A DNA stretch of 64,000 nt from Pedosphaera sp. (GCA_025359965.1 JANYDC010000157.1:39977-103976); one strand, 5' to 3'; positions 9,493 to 17,365 are shown, counted from the stretch's first letter. Translations and numbers: made by a program. Notes: generated by a model not told the origin, from the letters alone.

Positions 9493-10467
9493 ATGAATAA
9501 AACATTCGTTGCTGTTCTAGTGTTGGTGGCTTTGGCCGCTGTTTCTGTTTCTTTTTGGCAGAATGATAGAATTTTAAAGCTGCACGCTGAGAATTCGCAG
9601 TTACAAAAACATGTGGCGGAGCTTGAACCGCTTAAGCAAAAAATTAAAACCCTTGTGGCCGAGCAGGTGGACGCCCAGGAATTAAAGCGGTTGAGGGCGT
9701 CACAGGCTGAAGCCTTGCAACTCCGAGCCAAGCTGAGTGAGAGACCGACCCCTCCTGCACCCTCAGCAAGCGGAAGTATTGCTGCGGGGGCAACATCCGA
9801 AGGACAGGGCAACAACCCGCTGGCAGCAATGGACCCTGCCGTGATGCGGGACCTGGTTGAACAGCAGTTGGTCAACCGGCTCGACCGAATGAAGGCCAAA
9901 TTAAACCTTAGCGACGAACAATATGCGTCGTTCAAATCCGTGCTCCACGATCAGGCGGAGCAGGGTGCCAAAATGGCCTCCAAGATGTTCTCAGGTAAAT
10001 CATCAGGGGAGGATATGACTGATACTGCGAGCAATGCCGCTCAATCCGAACAGCAAATGAAAGCCCTGCTCACCCCTGAGCAGAATACCGCTTATGATGA
10101 GTTTCAAAAGGACGAGCTGAAAGGCCAGGCCCGCCTGTCGGCGACTGGAGAGATGATGATGCTACAGGGCATCGCCAATCTGACGCCGGAGCAGACCGCT
10201 CAGGCCAGTGACATCCTGACGGAGCAGAATTTGAATAATCTTGAATGGATTAAAAGTCATCCGGAATCGGCAGGTGACGTGGGGAAAATGTTGAGGGACC
10301 AGATGGATGCAAAAGCTAAGGCCCTTGAAGGGATCTTGGATGCGAAGCAGATGGAGAACTTTCGCAAGAGCCAGGAAAGTCAGATGAAAATGATAGAGGC
10401 ATTTATGCCGAAGAAGTTGGCGCCCGGCAGCCTCCCGTCCGCTCCTGTGCAAATCCCGTTAAAATAG
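9493..10467 (+). CDS. Membrane-anchored LTxxQ-like repeat protein, unknown function
   Basis: I do not recognise a named family. The 324-residue protein starts with one membrane-spanning or uncleaved signal segment (VAVLVLVALAAVSVSFW), followed by a coiled coil (about residues 25-80, many K/E/Q/L heptads), a Pro/Ser/Ala linker, then a helical region with four motifs resembling the LTxxQ motif of Spy/CpxP chaperones: LNLSDEQYASF, LLTPEQNTAY, ANLTPEQTAQ and ILDAKQMENF. It is Met-, Gln- and Lys-rich towards the end. The next gene (54 bases downstream) is another small exported protein in the same direction, so they may share a transcript. A periplasmic stress or folding role is only an analogy from the LTxxQ motifs. 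Confidence 0.7.
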   Translation: MNKTFVAVLVLVALAAVSVSFWQNDRILKLHAENSQLQKHVAELEPLKQKIKTLVAEQVDAQELKRLRASQAEALQLRAKLSERPTPPAPSASGSIAAGATSEGQGNNPLAAMDPAVMRDLVEQQLVNRLDRMKAKLNLSDEQYASFKSVLHDQAEQGAKMASKMFSGKSSGEDMTDTASNAAQSEQQMKALLTPEQNTAYDEFQKDELKGQARLSATGEMMMLQGIANLTPEQTAQASDILTEQNLNNLEWIKSHPESAGDVGKMLRDQMDAKAKALEGILDAKQMENFRKSQESQMKMIEAFMPKKLAPGSLPSAPVQIPLK

Positions 10468-10520
10468 TTTCTCGCGAAAACTGAGGACCAAACTATCTTT
10501 GCTTTCGACTTCTTAATTTT

Positions 10521-11319
10521 ATGCGTTCCATTTTAACGATTCTACTGCTTGCTGCCGTCGCAAATTTTGGATTAATCACGAGGGCAGAGGATGCCAAGCT
10601 ACCCACGGCACGAGAGGTGATCGACCGCAGTATCAAGGAAATGGGCGGAATAGATGCATTTTTAAAGCATTCCTCCCAGACCTTGAAGGGCAAGTATAGC
10701 ATGGGTGCGCAGGGAATTGGTGGGACCATCCAGATCCAAGCGGCCAAACCCAACCGATTTTCTCTGACTATTGAACTTGGGGGAGTAGGCCAGATTGCCA
10801 CTGTTTATGACGGCACCAACGGTTGGTCCATCAATCCCATGACGGGTGCCTCGCTCATGGAGGGCAAAATGCTGGAACAACTTGCTGCGCAGGCGGAGTT
10901 CGATGCCATGCTGCACGATGAATCACATTTTACACTCATGCAAACGGTGGGCCGCACTAATTTTGAGGGGGGTCGAATGCTTCGCTGTGAAATTGGTTCG
11001 CAAAAATGGTGATGAATCATTGGAGTTTTACAATACAACGAATGGTCTGCCACGCGGGAGTTACGCTGTGCAATCATCTCCTTACGGAGTGCTGGCCGTG
11101 GTCAGCTTGATGGATGAGTACAAGAAAATGGGGGAAGTTCTTTTCGCGACCAAAATGTCCCAAAAACTATCTGGTCTTGAGCAGGTAATGACCTTTGACA
11201 CCGTTACGTTCGACGAAGTTTCGCCCACGGCTTTTGAAATGCCCAAGGAGATCAAGACACTGCTCACACAAAAGAAAAGCGGAGCCGCAGTTGTGCCCGC
11301 GATTCCAGCGATTAAGTAA
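10521..11319 (+). pseudogene. Secreted LolA-like protein broken by a one-base frameshift
   Basis: Two overlapping frames together encode one protein of about 265 residues. The first (from ATG 10521) has a signal peptide (MRSILTILLLAAVANFGLITRAED) and continues to TNFEGG. It then runs out of frame in a run of six G at 10967-10972 and stops at 11012. The homologous continuation is in the next frame (ECFAVKLVRKNGDESLEFYN to the stop at 11319). Removing one G from the run restores an uninterrupted reading TNFEGVECFAVKLV. The repeated beta-strand pattern with a Trp-Ser (NGWSINP) block resembles LolA/LppX-type lipoprotein-sorting folds, but this is a weak assignment. A sequencing error in the homopolymer is as likely as a genuine mutation. 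Confidence 0.75.
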
Positions 11320-11335
11320 CCATCAGCGGGACATC

Positions 11336-11725
11336 ATGAAATTCGCCTACACTATCCTGTACGTTGCGGACGTTGTCCGAACCATTGAATTTTACGAGCG
11401 AAGTTTTGGTTTTCAACGAGGGTTTGTTCACGAGAGTGGTGAATATGGCGAGCTGAAAACCGGGGACACCACACTGTCTTTTGCTAGCCTCAATCTGGCC
11501 AATGCCAACATTGAAGGCGGAGTCCATGTGAGCGATCCTCGCAATCCCCCGGCAGCATTTGAAGTGGCCTTCTCAGCGGATGATGTGGCTGCCGCTTATT
11601 CTCGTGCCACGGAAGCTGGCGCGATTCCGGTAAGCCCGCCCAAACAGAAGCCTTGGGGGCAGATTGTGGCTTACGTCCGTGATCTAAACGGTAATCTGGT
11701 GGAGCTTTGCACACCAATAGGGTGA
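11336..11725 (+). CDS. VOC family (glyoxalase/bleomycin-resistance-like) protein
   Basis: A small cytoplasmic beta-alpha-beta-beta-beta protein of 129 residues in the vicinal oxygen chelate superfamily, which includes glyoxalases, dioxygenases and drug-binding proteins. It starts MKFAYTILYVADVVRTIEFYERSF, the standard N-terminal strand-helix of the fold, and ends YVRDLNGNLVELCTP, in which the Glu is the usual metal ligand of the second half. The equivalent N-terminal His ligand is not evident (the position reads Tyr), so enzymatic activity is uncertain. The open frame begins further upstream inside the previous gene; the ATG at 11336 is the start that fits the family. It follows the broken secreted-protein gene by 16 bases. 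Confidence 0.85.
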   Translation: MKFAYTILYVADVVRTIEFYERSFGFQRGFVHESGEYGELKTGDTTLSFASLNLANANIEGGVHVSDPRNPPAAFEVAFSADDVAAAYSRATEAGAIPVSPPKQKPWGQIVAYVRDLNGNLVELCTPIG

Positions 11726-11751
11726 CAGGGATATTCTCCCAATAAGTTCAT

Positions 11752-13539
11752 TTATTTGGCTGCTGTCGCTTTGCTTGAGGCTGCAGCTAGAGGGCCTTTG
11801 CCTCTGGAGACTTCCATGAAGCCGATGAACATTTCATTCCAAGATTGTTCACCCCAGGTCACGCGTTGATTAGGATCGGGGTTGTTCGAGTTCTTAGAGG
11901 AGTTATCAAATCCCCCGGTGACGAGGAGCCAGGTTCCGGATGGAAGGGTTTTAGGCTCTTTAAGCATGTAGGTGCGCTGCCAGCGGAAATCGTATTGAGG
12001 TACTGAGAGGAGCAATTCGCGTTCGCCGTTGGGATAAAGGGCCTCGTATTTCATCCATGAGCCGCGCAGATGCATGTGTGGGCTCAACGTGTAAAGAATG
12101 GTCTCCTCCTTGAAGGCCATGGTGCCGAAAGTGCGGCTGTTGACCTCGTTGGGTGGGATCTCAAGTTCCAGGTTGTAGACGCCTTCTACGATGACTTCTC
12201 GCTCGGGCGGTTGTTTCAGAAAGTACAAACCAATCTCGGTTTGGTCGGTCTGTTCGGAGCCCGCCGTGGTATAGTGCATTTCGAGATCGAGCATGGCGTT
12301 TTTTCCTAGAAAACGGCCTGTCCCATCGTGGAACTTCCCAGAGGTTGCTCCAGGAGCCCAGCCGGTGAGGAATCGTCCGCGATTGGAGCCGTCGTCGCCT
12401 GAATCGTCGTATTTTGCGCGAAGGATGGCATGATGCACCACGGCGTTGTTGCCGGGATGCACGACAATTGCCCCGAGCCATTGGTCGTTGGTCAGGTTGC
12501 TGGGGATTTTGAAATGCCTGTAATCCAAAACCCCGGTGGCAGGGATTTTTTGTGGTTCTGGCACGCGCAGAACCAAGTCCGGCTGACCCAGCGGCCAAGC
12601 AATTTTGTTGGCGGCGACAGCCGCGTTGTGCGCAGCCACTAAAGGATCTTCGCCTTCGCCACGGGGAGCGCCGTCATGGACCCATTTGAGGACCATTTGA
12701 GTTTCAGCCACGCTCAACCCACTGTCATTGGCGAACGTGCCGTGATGCGGATCGGCATGCCATGGAGGCATCTGGCGGGACATGATCGATTCCTCAATCA
12801 TGCGGGCCTTGTTGCGAACGCTGGCGTGGCTCGACATGTTGAAAGGCCCGATGTTGCCTTCGCTATGACAGACTAGGCATCGATTCTGCAGGATGGGCGC
12901 AATGTCCTTAGCGTAATTGGGAGTGCCTTCTGAAATTGATTTGTCGAAGCCGATGCGGCAACCACGTGCCGGCAGAAAGTCCGTGGCAACCGGTTTACCG
13001 GCGAAGAAATCAGTCAACGCATTTTTGAGTGCGGTGATGGTTGGCTGCGGCTTCTGGCCGTTTTCGGTGGTTTGGTCGTCGATGGCTCCGCGATAAATAA
13101 GCTCATTGTTCTTGGTGTCGATGGCAATGACTTCAGCAGTGCGGTCCACTCCAAACCCGGTGGCGATGGCCATCTTGCTATCAAGGATAGTGGTCATGCG
13201 CCCCGCTCCCAGTTTTTGCAACTCTGCCCTTACCGTTTCGGCATCCTCATCCACGCTAGAATGGATCAGGGCTACCTGAATCTTCTCGGAACCGAAGGAT
13301 TTGCGGATTTCTTTTAGCTTGGGCAGGTTTTGGCGAACCACAGGGCACCCGGTTCCCGTGAAAAATAGAATCAGCACCGGCTGATCCGTTCGCCGCGATT
13401 CCACAAAGCGGCCGTTGAGATCAAGCCCGGCGATATGCGGAACCTTGGTGGCGGCCTGCGCATCGTTAGTCATCAGGGCCGCAGCCAGACTGAGCGATGT
13501 AAGGCCGAGCTTCTGGCTCCAATTGGAAAGAAAGGACAT
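11752..13539 (-). CDS. Exported redoxin / c-haem / copper-monooxygenase-like fusion
   Basis: A 595-residue exported protein with three modules. After the signal peptide (ending NDAQAA), residues about 33-185 form a thioredoxin-fold redoxin with a single Cys in TGTGCPVVRQN (C65), peroxiredoxin-like and lacking the CxxC pair. Residues about 205-295 hold a c-type haem site (CLVCH, 221-225) with a candidate axial Met in SRQMPPWH. Residues about 335-560 resemble the peptidylglycine-hydroxylating/ascorbate-dependent type II copper monooxygenases (VVHHAIL at 368, MHYTTAG at 421, SPHMHLRG at 487). The next gene on the strand is a di-haem protein, a likely electron partner. The substrate is unknown; similar fusions occur in Planctomycetes and Verrucomicrobia. 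Confidence 0.85.
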   Translation of the reverse strand: MSFLSNWSQKLGLTSLSLAAALMTNDAQAATKVPHIAGLDLNGRFVESRRTDQPVLILFFTGTGCPVVRQNLPKLKEIRKSFGSEKIQVALIHSSVDEDAETVRAELQKLGAGRMTTILDSKMAIATGFGVDRTAEVIAIDTKNNELIYRGAIDDQTTENGQKPQPTITALKNALTDFFAGKPVATDFLPARGCRIGFDKSISEGTPNYAKDIAPILQNRCLVCHSEGNIGPFNMSSHASVRNKARMIEESIMSRQMPPWHADPHHGTFANDSGLSVAETQMVLKWVHDGAPRGEGEDPLVAAHNAAVAANKIAWPLGQPDLVLRVPEPQKIPATGVLDYRHFKIPSNLTNDQWLGAIVVHPGNNAVVHHAILRAKYDDSGDDGSNRGRFLTGWAPGATSGKFHDGTGRFLGKNAMLDLEMHYTTAGSEQTDQTEIGLYFLKQPPEREVIVEGVYNLELEIPPNEVNSRTFGTMAFKEETILYTLSPHMHLRGSWMKYEALYPNGERELLLSVPQYDFRWQRTYMLKEPKTLPSGTWLLVTGGFDNSSKNSNNPDPNQRVTWGEQSWNEMFIGFMEVSRGKGPLAAASSKATAAK

Positions 13540-13622
13540 AAAATGTTTATTTTGCGATGAAACGCTTACTTAAAAGCCAAAGTCGGATCTTTCCATATCA
13601 CACCGCACGGAAAAGTCGAGTC

Positions 13623-14348
13623 TTAAGGCCAGACTGCGCCCTGCTCAATCCAACGTCTGACCAGTTCAACCTGTTTATCGGCAAGCTTGTGCTTTTCTGG
13701 TTGGGGCAGGTCTTCGTCCTTGCCGGAGATGATGATGAGAAGTGTGCTTTTGGCAGGTTCGCCCGCTTTAATGACCTGGCCATAAGTCTTGCCCCCCTTC
13801 AGCGCGGCATCCTTTTGATCGAGCCGAAATTCGCCCGACTGTTTGGCAGCCCCGTGGCATTCGATGCAGGATTTCTCAAAGATGGGTTGGATGTCGCGGA
13901 CGAATTCCACTTTTTTGATAAACTCCGGGATGGGCCCATCCGGCCAGACTGCACCCTGATCCACCCAAGCGCGGAGGATGCCGATTTCGTCCTTGGTCAT
14001 CGGCTCGGCTTTGGGCGGGGGCATCAGCATTTCATCGATCAGACCGGCGATCATCAGGATCATGGGGCTTTTCTCGCTGTGACCGGGCAGGATATTGAAA
14101 CCGTTTTCACCGGCTTTGAACGCGCCGTCCTTGGTGTCCGTGCGGTACTTGCCCTTCTGCTTGTCCGGTCCATGACAACTAATGCAGTGCTCCTTGAAAA
14201 TCGGATAAACATCGCGGGCGAAATCAACCTTCTCCTTGGAGGCCGGGGGAATTTTTGAGACATCGATCTTGTCGAGTTCAAAGCCGACACCCTGGGCGAG
14301 GACCATCGACAAGGCAGCCGCGAATAAAAGTAAAGCTGGGCGCTTCAT
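13623..14348 (-). CDS. Exported di-haem cytochrome c-like protein made of two tandem domains
   Basis: A 241-residue periplasmic protein with signal peptide (MKRPALLLFAAALSMVLAQG) and two copies of the planctomycete-type cytochrome c domain: VDFARDVYPIFKEHCISCHG and VEFVRDIQPIFEKSCIECHG, each followed by a lysine-rich stretch and ending with a RAWVDQGAVWP or RRWIEQGAVWP block. The near-repeat shows an internal duplication. The first copy carries a MPPP haem-distal Met motif (EMLMPPPKAEP); the second has DLPQPEK instead, so its axial ligand may differ. It lies 83 bases upstream of the redoxin/haem/copper gene on the same strand and probably shuttles electrons to it. In the wider family such domains are fused to DUF1549/DUF1553 proteins; here the domain stands alone. 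Confidence 0.88.
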   Translation of the reverse strand: MKRPALLLFAAALSMVLAQGVGFELDKIDVSKIPPASKEKVDFARDVYPIFKEHCISCHGPDKQKGKYRTDTKDGAFKAGENGFNILPGHSEKSPMILMIAGLIDEMLMPPPKAEPMTKDEIGILRAWVDQGAVWPDGPIPEFIKKVEFVRDIQPIFEKSCIECHGAAKQSGEFRLDQKDAALKGGKTYGQVIKAGEPAKSTLLIIISGKDEDLPQPEKHKLADKQVELVRRWIEQGAVWP

Positions 14349-14428
14349 AAAATGATTGTCCCCTGCTAATTACCATTCCCACGCGGCAAAGGCAAATCTA
14401 CCTCGTCTGGGCAAGTCCATTTGGTCGT

Positions 14429-14923
14429 TTAGGTTTGGTGGCCTGGACGCCGGCCCTGGGGAGATTGCATCCAATAGTCTCGAAAACCGCGCAAACGATC
14501 TAGGGATTCGCGGTCTTTAGGCCGGTTTGCAGCCACCTTGCTGGCAATAATGTCATTAGGATGGCACACTGGAAAGCCTTCCACCACGACCCTCCGATCC
14601 CAGGCATCTTCGAAACGTTCAATGCCGTCCGGCGCAAAGATGAGGTCCAGATCGAAAGGCCCGTTCTTCAATTGGATAAAATCCTTGCCGCGTTCGACCT
14701 CTGCGGTTTCATTTATCGACAGATCGAAGCCCAACTCCCGCAAAGCGATGGCCAAAGCTCGCCCATTCGCGGGGGTTCGCTCTGGAAAAATATCCGCATC
14801 CTGAGTTGTATCGGGATAGCCGAGGATGATTGCTCCGGACTTGCCAATGAAAAGATAGCGGACGCCCCACTTTGCCAGGGTGTCGCGGATTTCCTCCGCC
14901 TGCCGATATTCAAACGCGCCCAT
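14429..14923 (-). CDS. Nucleotidyltransferase-fold protein, candidate toxin of a two-gene module
   Basis: A 164-residue protein with the pol-beta nucleotidyltransferase signature: a glycine-serine loop IGKSGAIILG (from residue 26) followed by the metal-binding pair D42/D44 in TTQDADIF, and a third acidic strand FDLDLIFAPDG. Relatives are annotated as DUF6036 or AbiEii-like nucleotidyltransferases, several of which are toxins that modify tRNA or other targets. The ATG at 14923 is preferred over the TTG at 14929. The gene overlaps the small upstream gene by 14 bases, typical of toxin-antitoxin pairs. A truncated second copy of this same pair exists at 18960-19292, so the module has been duplicated in place. 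Toxicity itself is inference. Confidence 0.75.
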   Translation of the reverse strand: MGAFEYRQAEEIRDTLAKWGVRYLFIGKSGAIILGYPDTTQDADIFPERTPANGRALAIALRELGFDLSINETAEVERGKDFIQLKNGPFDLDLIFAPDGIERFEDAWDRRVVVEGFPVCHPNDIIASKVAANRPKDRESLDRLRGFRDYWMQSPQGRRPGHQT

Positions 14924-15200
14924 AGCCAAGCCAGTCGGGCAGGTTCAGTTCACACCAACGCCGGTACTCGGCCAAGCTTTCGAATGAACGATAATGTGTA
15001 TCATCAAGCACGGGTTTGTAGGTGCGAATAAAAGCGTATCGGAAACGTTGGGCCAATGGGCGGCGTGCTGCCGCCTCAAACTCGGCAAGCCAATCCGGCC
15101 GAATGCACGGTGCGGAAATGTTGTTGGTGGACGGCAGGCTGGTAGCGTCAAACATCACGAACAGAGCTTAGGCTAGTCCCCGCTTGGGTTCAATCGCTCA
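14835..15200. repeat. Direct repeat copy A of the nucleotidyltransferase module
   Basis: This stretch, covering the first codons of the nucleotidyltransferase gene, the whole small gene and about 45 bases of its upstream region, matches 18960-19336 in the same orientation by eye, with scattered substitutions. Shared landmarks are the GACTTNCCAATGAAAAG block at the inner end and the CCGCTTGGGTTCAAT block at the outer end. The intervening 3.7 kb holds the decayed genes of the island. Confidence 0.7.
14910..15155 (-). CDS. Small protein paired with the nucleotidyltransferase, possible antitoxin
   Basis: An 81-residue protein with no family I can name. It is acidic/basic mixed, rich in Arg and aromatic residues (RPDWLAEFEAAARRPLAQ, FRYAFIRTYKPVLDDTHY, SLAEYRRWCELNLPDWLGYG), with no membrane segment, and is predicted to be mostly helical. 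Its stop codon lies inside the start of the nucleotidyltransferase gene, so the two are translationally coupled. The ATG at 15155 is used (a GTG sits one codon earlier). The corresponding protein is preserved in the broken duplicate at about 19063-19292 with clear similarity (RQEWLAEFEAAAPHPLAQ and KPVLDDTRCRLF), so it is a real gene family. Antitoxin role is inferred only from position, size and coupling. Confidence 0.65.
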   Translation of the reverse strand: MFDATSLPSTNNISAPCIRPDWLAEFEAAARRPLAQRFRYAFIRTYKPVLDDTHYRSFESLAEYRRWCELNLPDWLGYGRV

Positions 15201-15277
15201 TGTCTCATTCGTTTATATGAACGGAGGTTGAAGTCGACAGAAATTCGATTCTCGGCCGTCCTTGCGATTCTACGGAT

Positions 15278-15688
15278 CTAATCCCTTCGCTGTTTTAGCC
15301 CCATTTCCTCCGCCATCATTTGGGGCGACATCACTTTGACCCCTGCAATTGTTTTTCCAAAGAAAGGACCAAAATCACGTCGGACGCTGGTCAAAAGGTG
15401 GGAACATCGGGCCGCTGCCGCTGCTTCCATTATGGGTCGGTCCTTGTCGCGGATGATGGGATCGGGAAGAGGCAATAATGCATTAACCAACTCGAAATTG
15501 AGGCAAAAGCTCGCCAAATGCTCCGCATGCGCAGGGTTTTTGATCTCCACATTGCGCCTCGCCTCCTAAATCGCATAGCCGTTGGAACAAAAGGAGGCTT
15601 CGAGTCCAAAACGGGCAATGAATCGAGCCATCAGACTTTCGGGGCGCGCCACCGAAAAGAGCACGCTCGCATCCAGAAAAACATTCAT
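15278..15688 (-). pseudogene. PIN-domain toxin interrupted by an in-frame TAG
   Basis: Read through as one frame, this encodes about 136 residues starting MNVFLDASVLFSVARPESLM, the standard PIN ribonuclease start with the first catalytic Asp at residue 6. At codon 41 (15568-15566) there is a TAG stop, after which the same frame continues with EARRNVEIKNPAHAEHLA and ends with SHLLTSVRRDFGPFFGK and a VMSPQMMAEE tail, the usual end of a PIN domain. The stop is a base substitution, not a frameshift. Unless the stop is suppressed, only the C-terminal part could be made from an internal start. The start codon overlaps the stop of the AbrB-like gene (TGATG), the standard order antitoxin-toxin. A VapC-like RNase is the likely original function. 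Confidence 0.85.
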
Positions 15689-15918
15689 CAAAGGACGAAT
15701 TTGGAAAGCTTGGCTTCCTCCGCCGCGAATTCCGCCAGTCGTTCCTCGGTGTAGATTTCCAGCGGATAGGTCACTGCCGGACGGAGGAACAGGCCTTCAG
15801 AAGTCGCCTCCAAAATCACTTGCCAACCCAAGCCAAACTTGAGCCGAAGCTCTTTCGGAATGGTCAGCGTTCCCCGGTCATTGATTTGAACGATCGTAAG
15901 ATTTAATCGGGCCGTGAT
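15688..15918 (-). pseudogene. AbrB/MazE-like antitoxin frame without a standard start codon
   Basis: The frame directly upstream of the PIN gene encodes a SpoVT/AbrB DNA-binding antitoxin: IVQINDRGTLTIPKELRLKF, then GWQVILEATSEGLFLRPAV and a C-terminal acidic helix (YTEERLAEFAAEEAKLSKFVL) that would wrap the toxin. Its TGA stop shares one base with the ATG of the PIN gene. Going upstream, no ATG, GTG or TTG occurs in frame before a stop about 40 bases beyond 15918; an ATC codon sits where an initiator would be expected. Either initiation uses a rare codon or the start has been lost, which would match the damaged toxin gene. It is missed by ordinary start-to-stop gene finding. Confidence 0.65.
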
Positions 15919-16006
15919 CGCGGCGGAAAGGTCGCTAACGCAATTGATTCGACATCTTCAGGCGTTCCCCCTATTTTTCCCGGCATTGAGCCCGTTAAAC
16001 CATGAT

Positions 16007-16477
16007 ATGAAGGAATATGCTTTCGTATCCAAATCCGTTCTCTCTACCTATGTGGCCTTGGCCGGAATTTATTTTGTGCTGGGAACTGGTTTTGCATGGC
16101 TCCAGTTTTCTAAACCCCATTCGAATTCTTGGCAGGGGAGCGTGATATGTTTTGCGGTGGTCGCCTTATGGGTTATTTGGATCCGAGGATTCCGACTTGC
16201 CATCTCGGGCGATTTAATGAGCTACCGTGACGGGATGTACCGCACCCGGTCTGGCAGTATTACTCGTATCTCAAAAGTGGTGTGGACGTGGGTACAATGG
16301 GAGTTTTTGTGGCGAAAAATTAAAGTTCCAAGGCTCTTAGTCGGGTTTGATGACGGAGCCAAAATCGCCATAAATTCCAAGCCATTCGGTAGGGCGGCTT
16401 TGCGGGAGTTCCTGTGCAAGGTTGATCCGAAATCGACCACCGACTCAGCATCATCCAACCCTCTTCCGCCAAAGTAG
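16007..16477 (+). CDS. Membrane protein with two TM helices and a PH-like cytoplasmic domain, paralogue 1
   Basis: A 156-residue protein of unknown function. Two hydrophobic helices (residues about 12-32 and 46-66) are followed by a soluble domain with the pattern ISGDLMSYRDGMYRT, KVPRLLVGFDDGAKIAINSKPFG and AALREFLCKVDPKS. The layout (two helices and a small beta domain ending in a helix) resembles bacterial PH-domain proteins of the YcxB/bPH kind, but that is a structural guess. The next gene is the same length, starts three bases after this stop, and is clearly paralogous, so this is a tandem duplication in one operon. The ATG at 16007 matches the start of the sister gene (both MKEY). Confidence 0.7.
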   Translation: MKEYAFVSKSVLSTYVALAGIYFVLGTGFAWLQFSKPHSNSWQGSVICFAVVALWVIWIRGFRLAISGDLMSYRDGMYRTRSGSITRISKVVWTWVQWEFLWRKIKVPRLLVGFDDGAKIAINSKPFGRAALREFLCKVDPKSTTDSASSNPLPPK

Positions 16478-16480
16478 AGA

Positions 16481-16951
16481 ATGAAGGAATATACGTTTTT
16501 AGCGCGAGCCTCATTCGGTGGATATGTTGTCTTGGCTGGTCCTTGGTTTGCGCTTGGATGCTTTAATGTTTGGCTCATTGTTTTGAGACCTAGTCCCCCA
16601 TTGTTTTTCGTGTTAGCAAGCGTTTTGTGCTTCACCCTTGGATTGATAGCGGTCGTTTGGCTTAGAGGATTCGCTGTCAGTATTACGGGAGACTCTTTCA
16701 CTTACCGAGACGGAATGTACAAAACGCTTCGCGGCAGTGTGGCCCACATCAAGCAAGTTAAAGGCGCTTGGATTGGCTGGGAAATGTTGTGGCGTAGAAT
16801 GCAAATTCCGAGGCTCCTCGTCGAGTTTGAAGATGGAACCAAGATCATCATAAACTCCAAGCCTTTCGGCAGAGCAAACCTGCGGGAGTTTCTTGGCAAG
16901 GTTGATCCGAAATCAACGAAGGACGAAGAATCAAGGATACATTCGTCTTAA
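16481..16951 (+). CDS. Membrane protein with two TM helices and a PH-like cytoplasmic domain, paralogue 2
   Basis: Sister of the preceding gene and also 156 residues. The N-terminal helices have diverged strongly, while the soluble half is well conserved (ITGDSFTYRDGMYKT, QIPRLLVEFEDGTKIIINSK, FGRANLREFLGKVDPKSTKDE). Conservation of SYRDGMY/TYRDGMY and NSKPFGRA marks the likely functional surface. Three bases separate it from paralogue 1, so they are co-translated and may form a heteromer. Neither gene has an obvious partner outside the pair; the downstream neighbours are pseudogenes on the other strand. Function not recognised. Confidence 0.7.
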   Translation: MKEYTFLARASFGGYVVLAGPWFALGCFNVWLIVLRPSPPLFFVLASVLCFTLGLIAVVWLRGFAVSITGDSFTYRDGMYKTLRGSVAHIKQVKGAWIGWEMLWRRMQIPRLLVEFEDGTKIIINSKPFGRANLREFLGKVDPKSTKDEESRIHSS

Positions 16952-17076
16952 TAACTGGTCCACCACGCAGTTTTGTTTCCGTTGGTGTCCAGCCTTTGGG
17001 ATGCAGAGAAAAGGTGAATGCTTTGGCTGAATAAGCTTTCCCGTCGAAAACAGCAAGATTCCCATGTTTTCATCCG

Positions 17077-17365
17077 TTATTGTTTCTGGAGAAAATCCAG
17101 CAGCATCTGGTTGGTCTCGTCTGGTTTTTCGAGGGTCACGCCGTGGGATGCGTCTTTAATTAGTTTCAAGCGGCTGCCGGGGATTAGGTCGGCCAGCATT
17201 TGGCCGAAGCGGGGGAGGGCGATGGGGTCCTGATCGGCGCTGGCTACGAGGGTGGGAATTGAGGCGAGTTTGCCGAGTCTGGGGGAGGCATTGTGCCGAC
17301 TCATGGCCATGACCTGTTTCATGAGGATGGAGGGTTGGTCCGCGAAATCGCGGCCGATGCTGGCC
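17077..17365 (-). pseudogene. Alpha/beta hydrolase, C-terminal fragment
   Basis: The last 90 or so residues of an alpha/beta hydrolase: a lid-helix segment (DFADQPSILMKQVMAMSRHN), the strand with the acid residue (IPTLVASADQDPIALPRFG) and the catalytic His loop (LKLIKDASHGVTLEKPDET). The N-terminal part, with the nucleophile Ser, is absent. Upstream, the frame runs directly into residues of the ADOP permease (GVFSLAGVMIAGITAGLW), so the fragment was joined to the permease remnant by a deletion with a breakpoint near 17340-17370. No independent start codon with a plausible ribosome site is visible, so it is unlikely to give a functional enzyme. Confidence 0.75.

Noticed and set aside
10960..10980. 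Programmed ribosomal frameshift at the G-run
   Set aside because: The needed shift is +1 and there is no slippery heptamer, stimulatory stem or internal Shine-Dalgarno; mutation or sequencing error is simpler.
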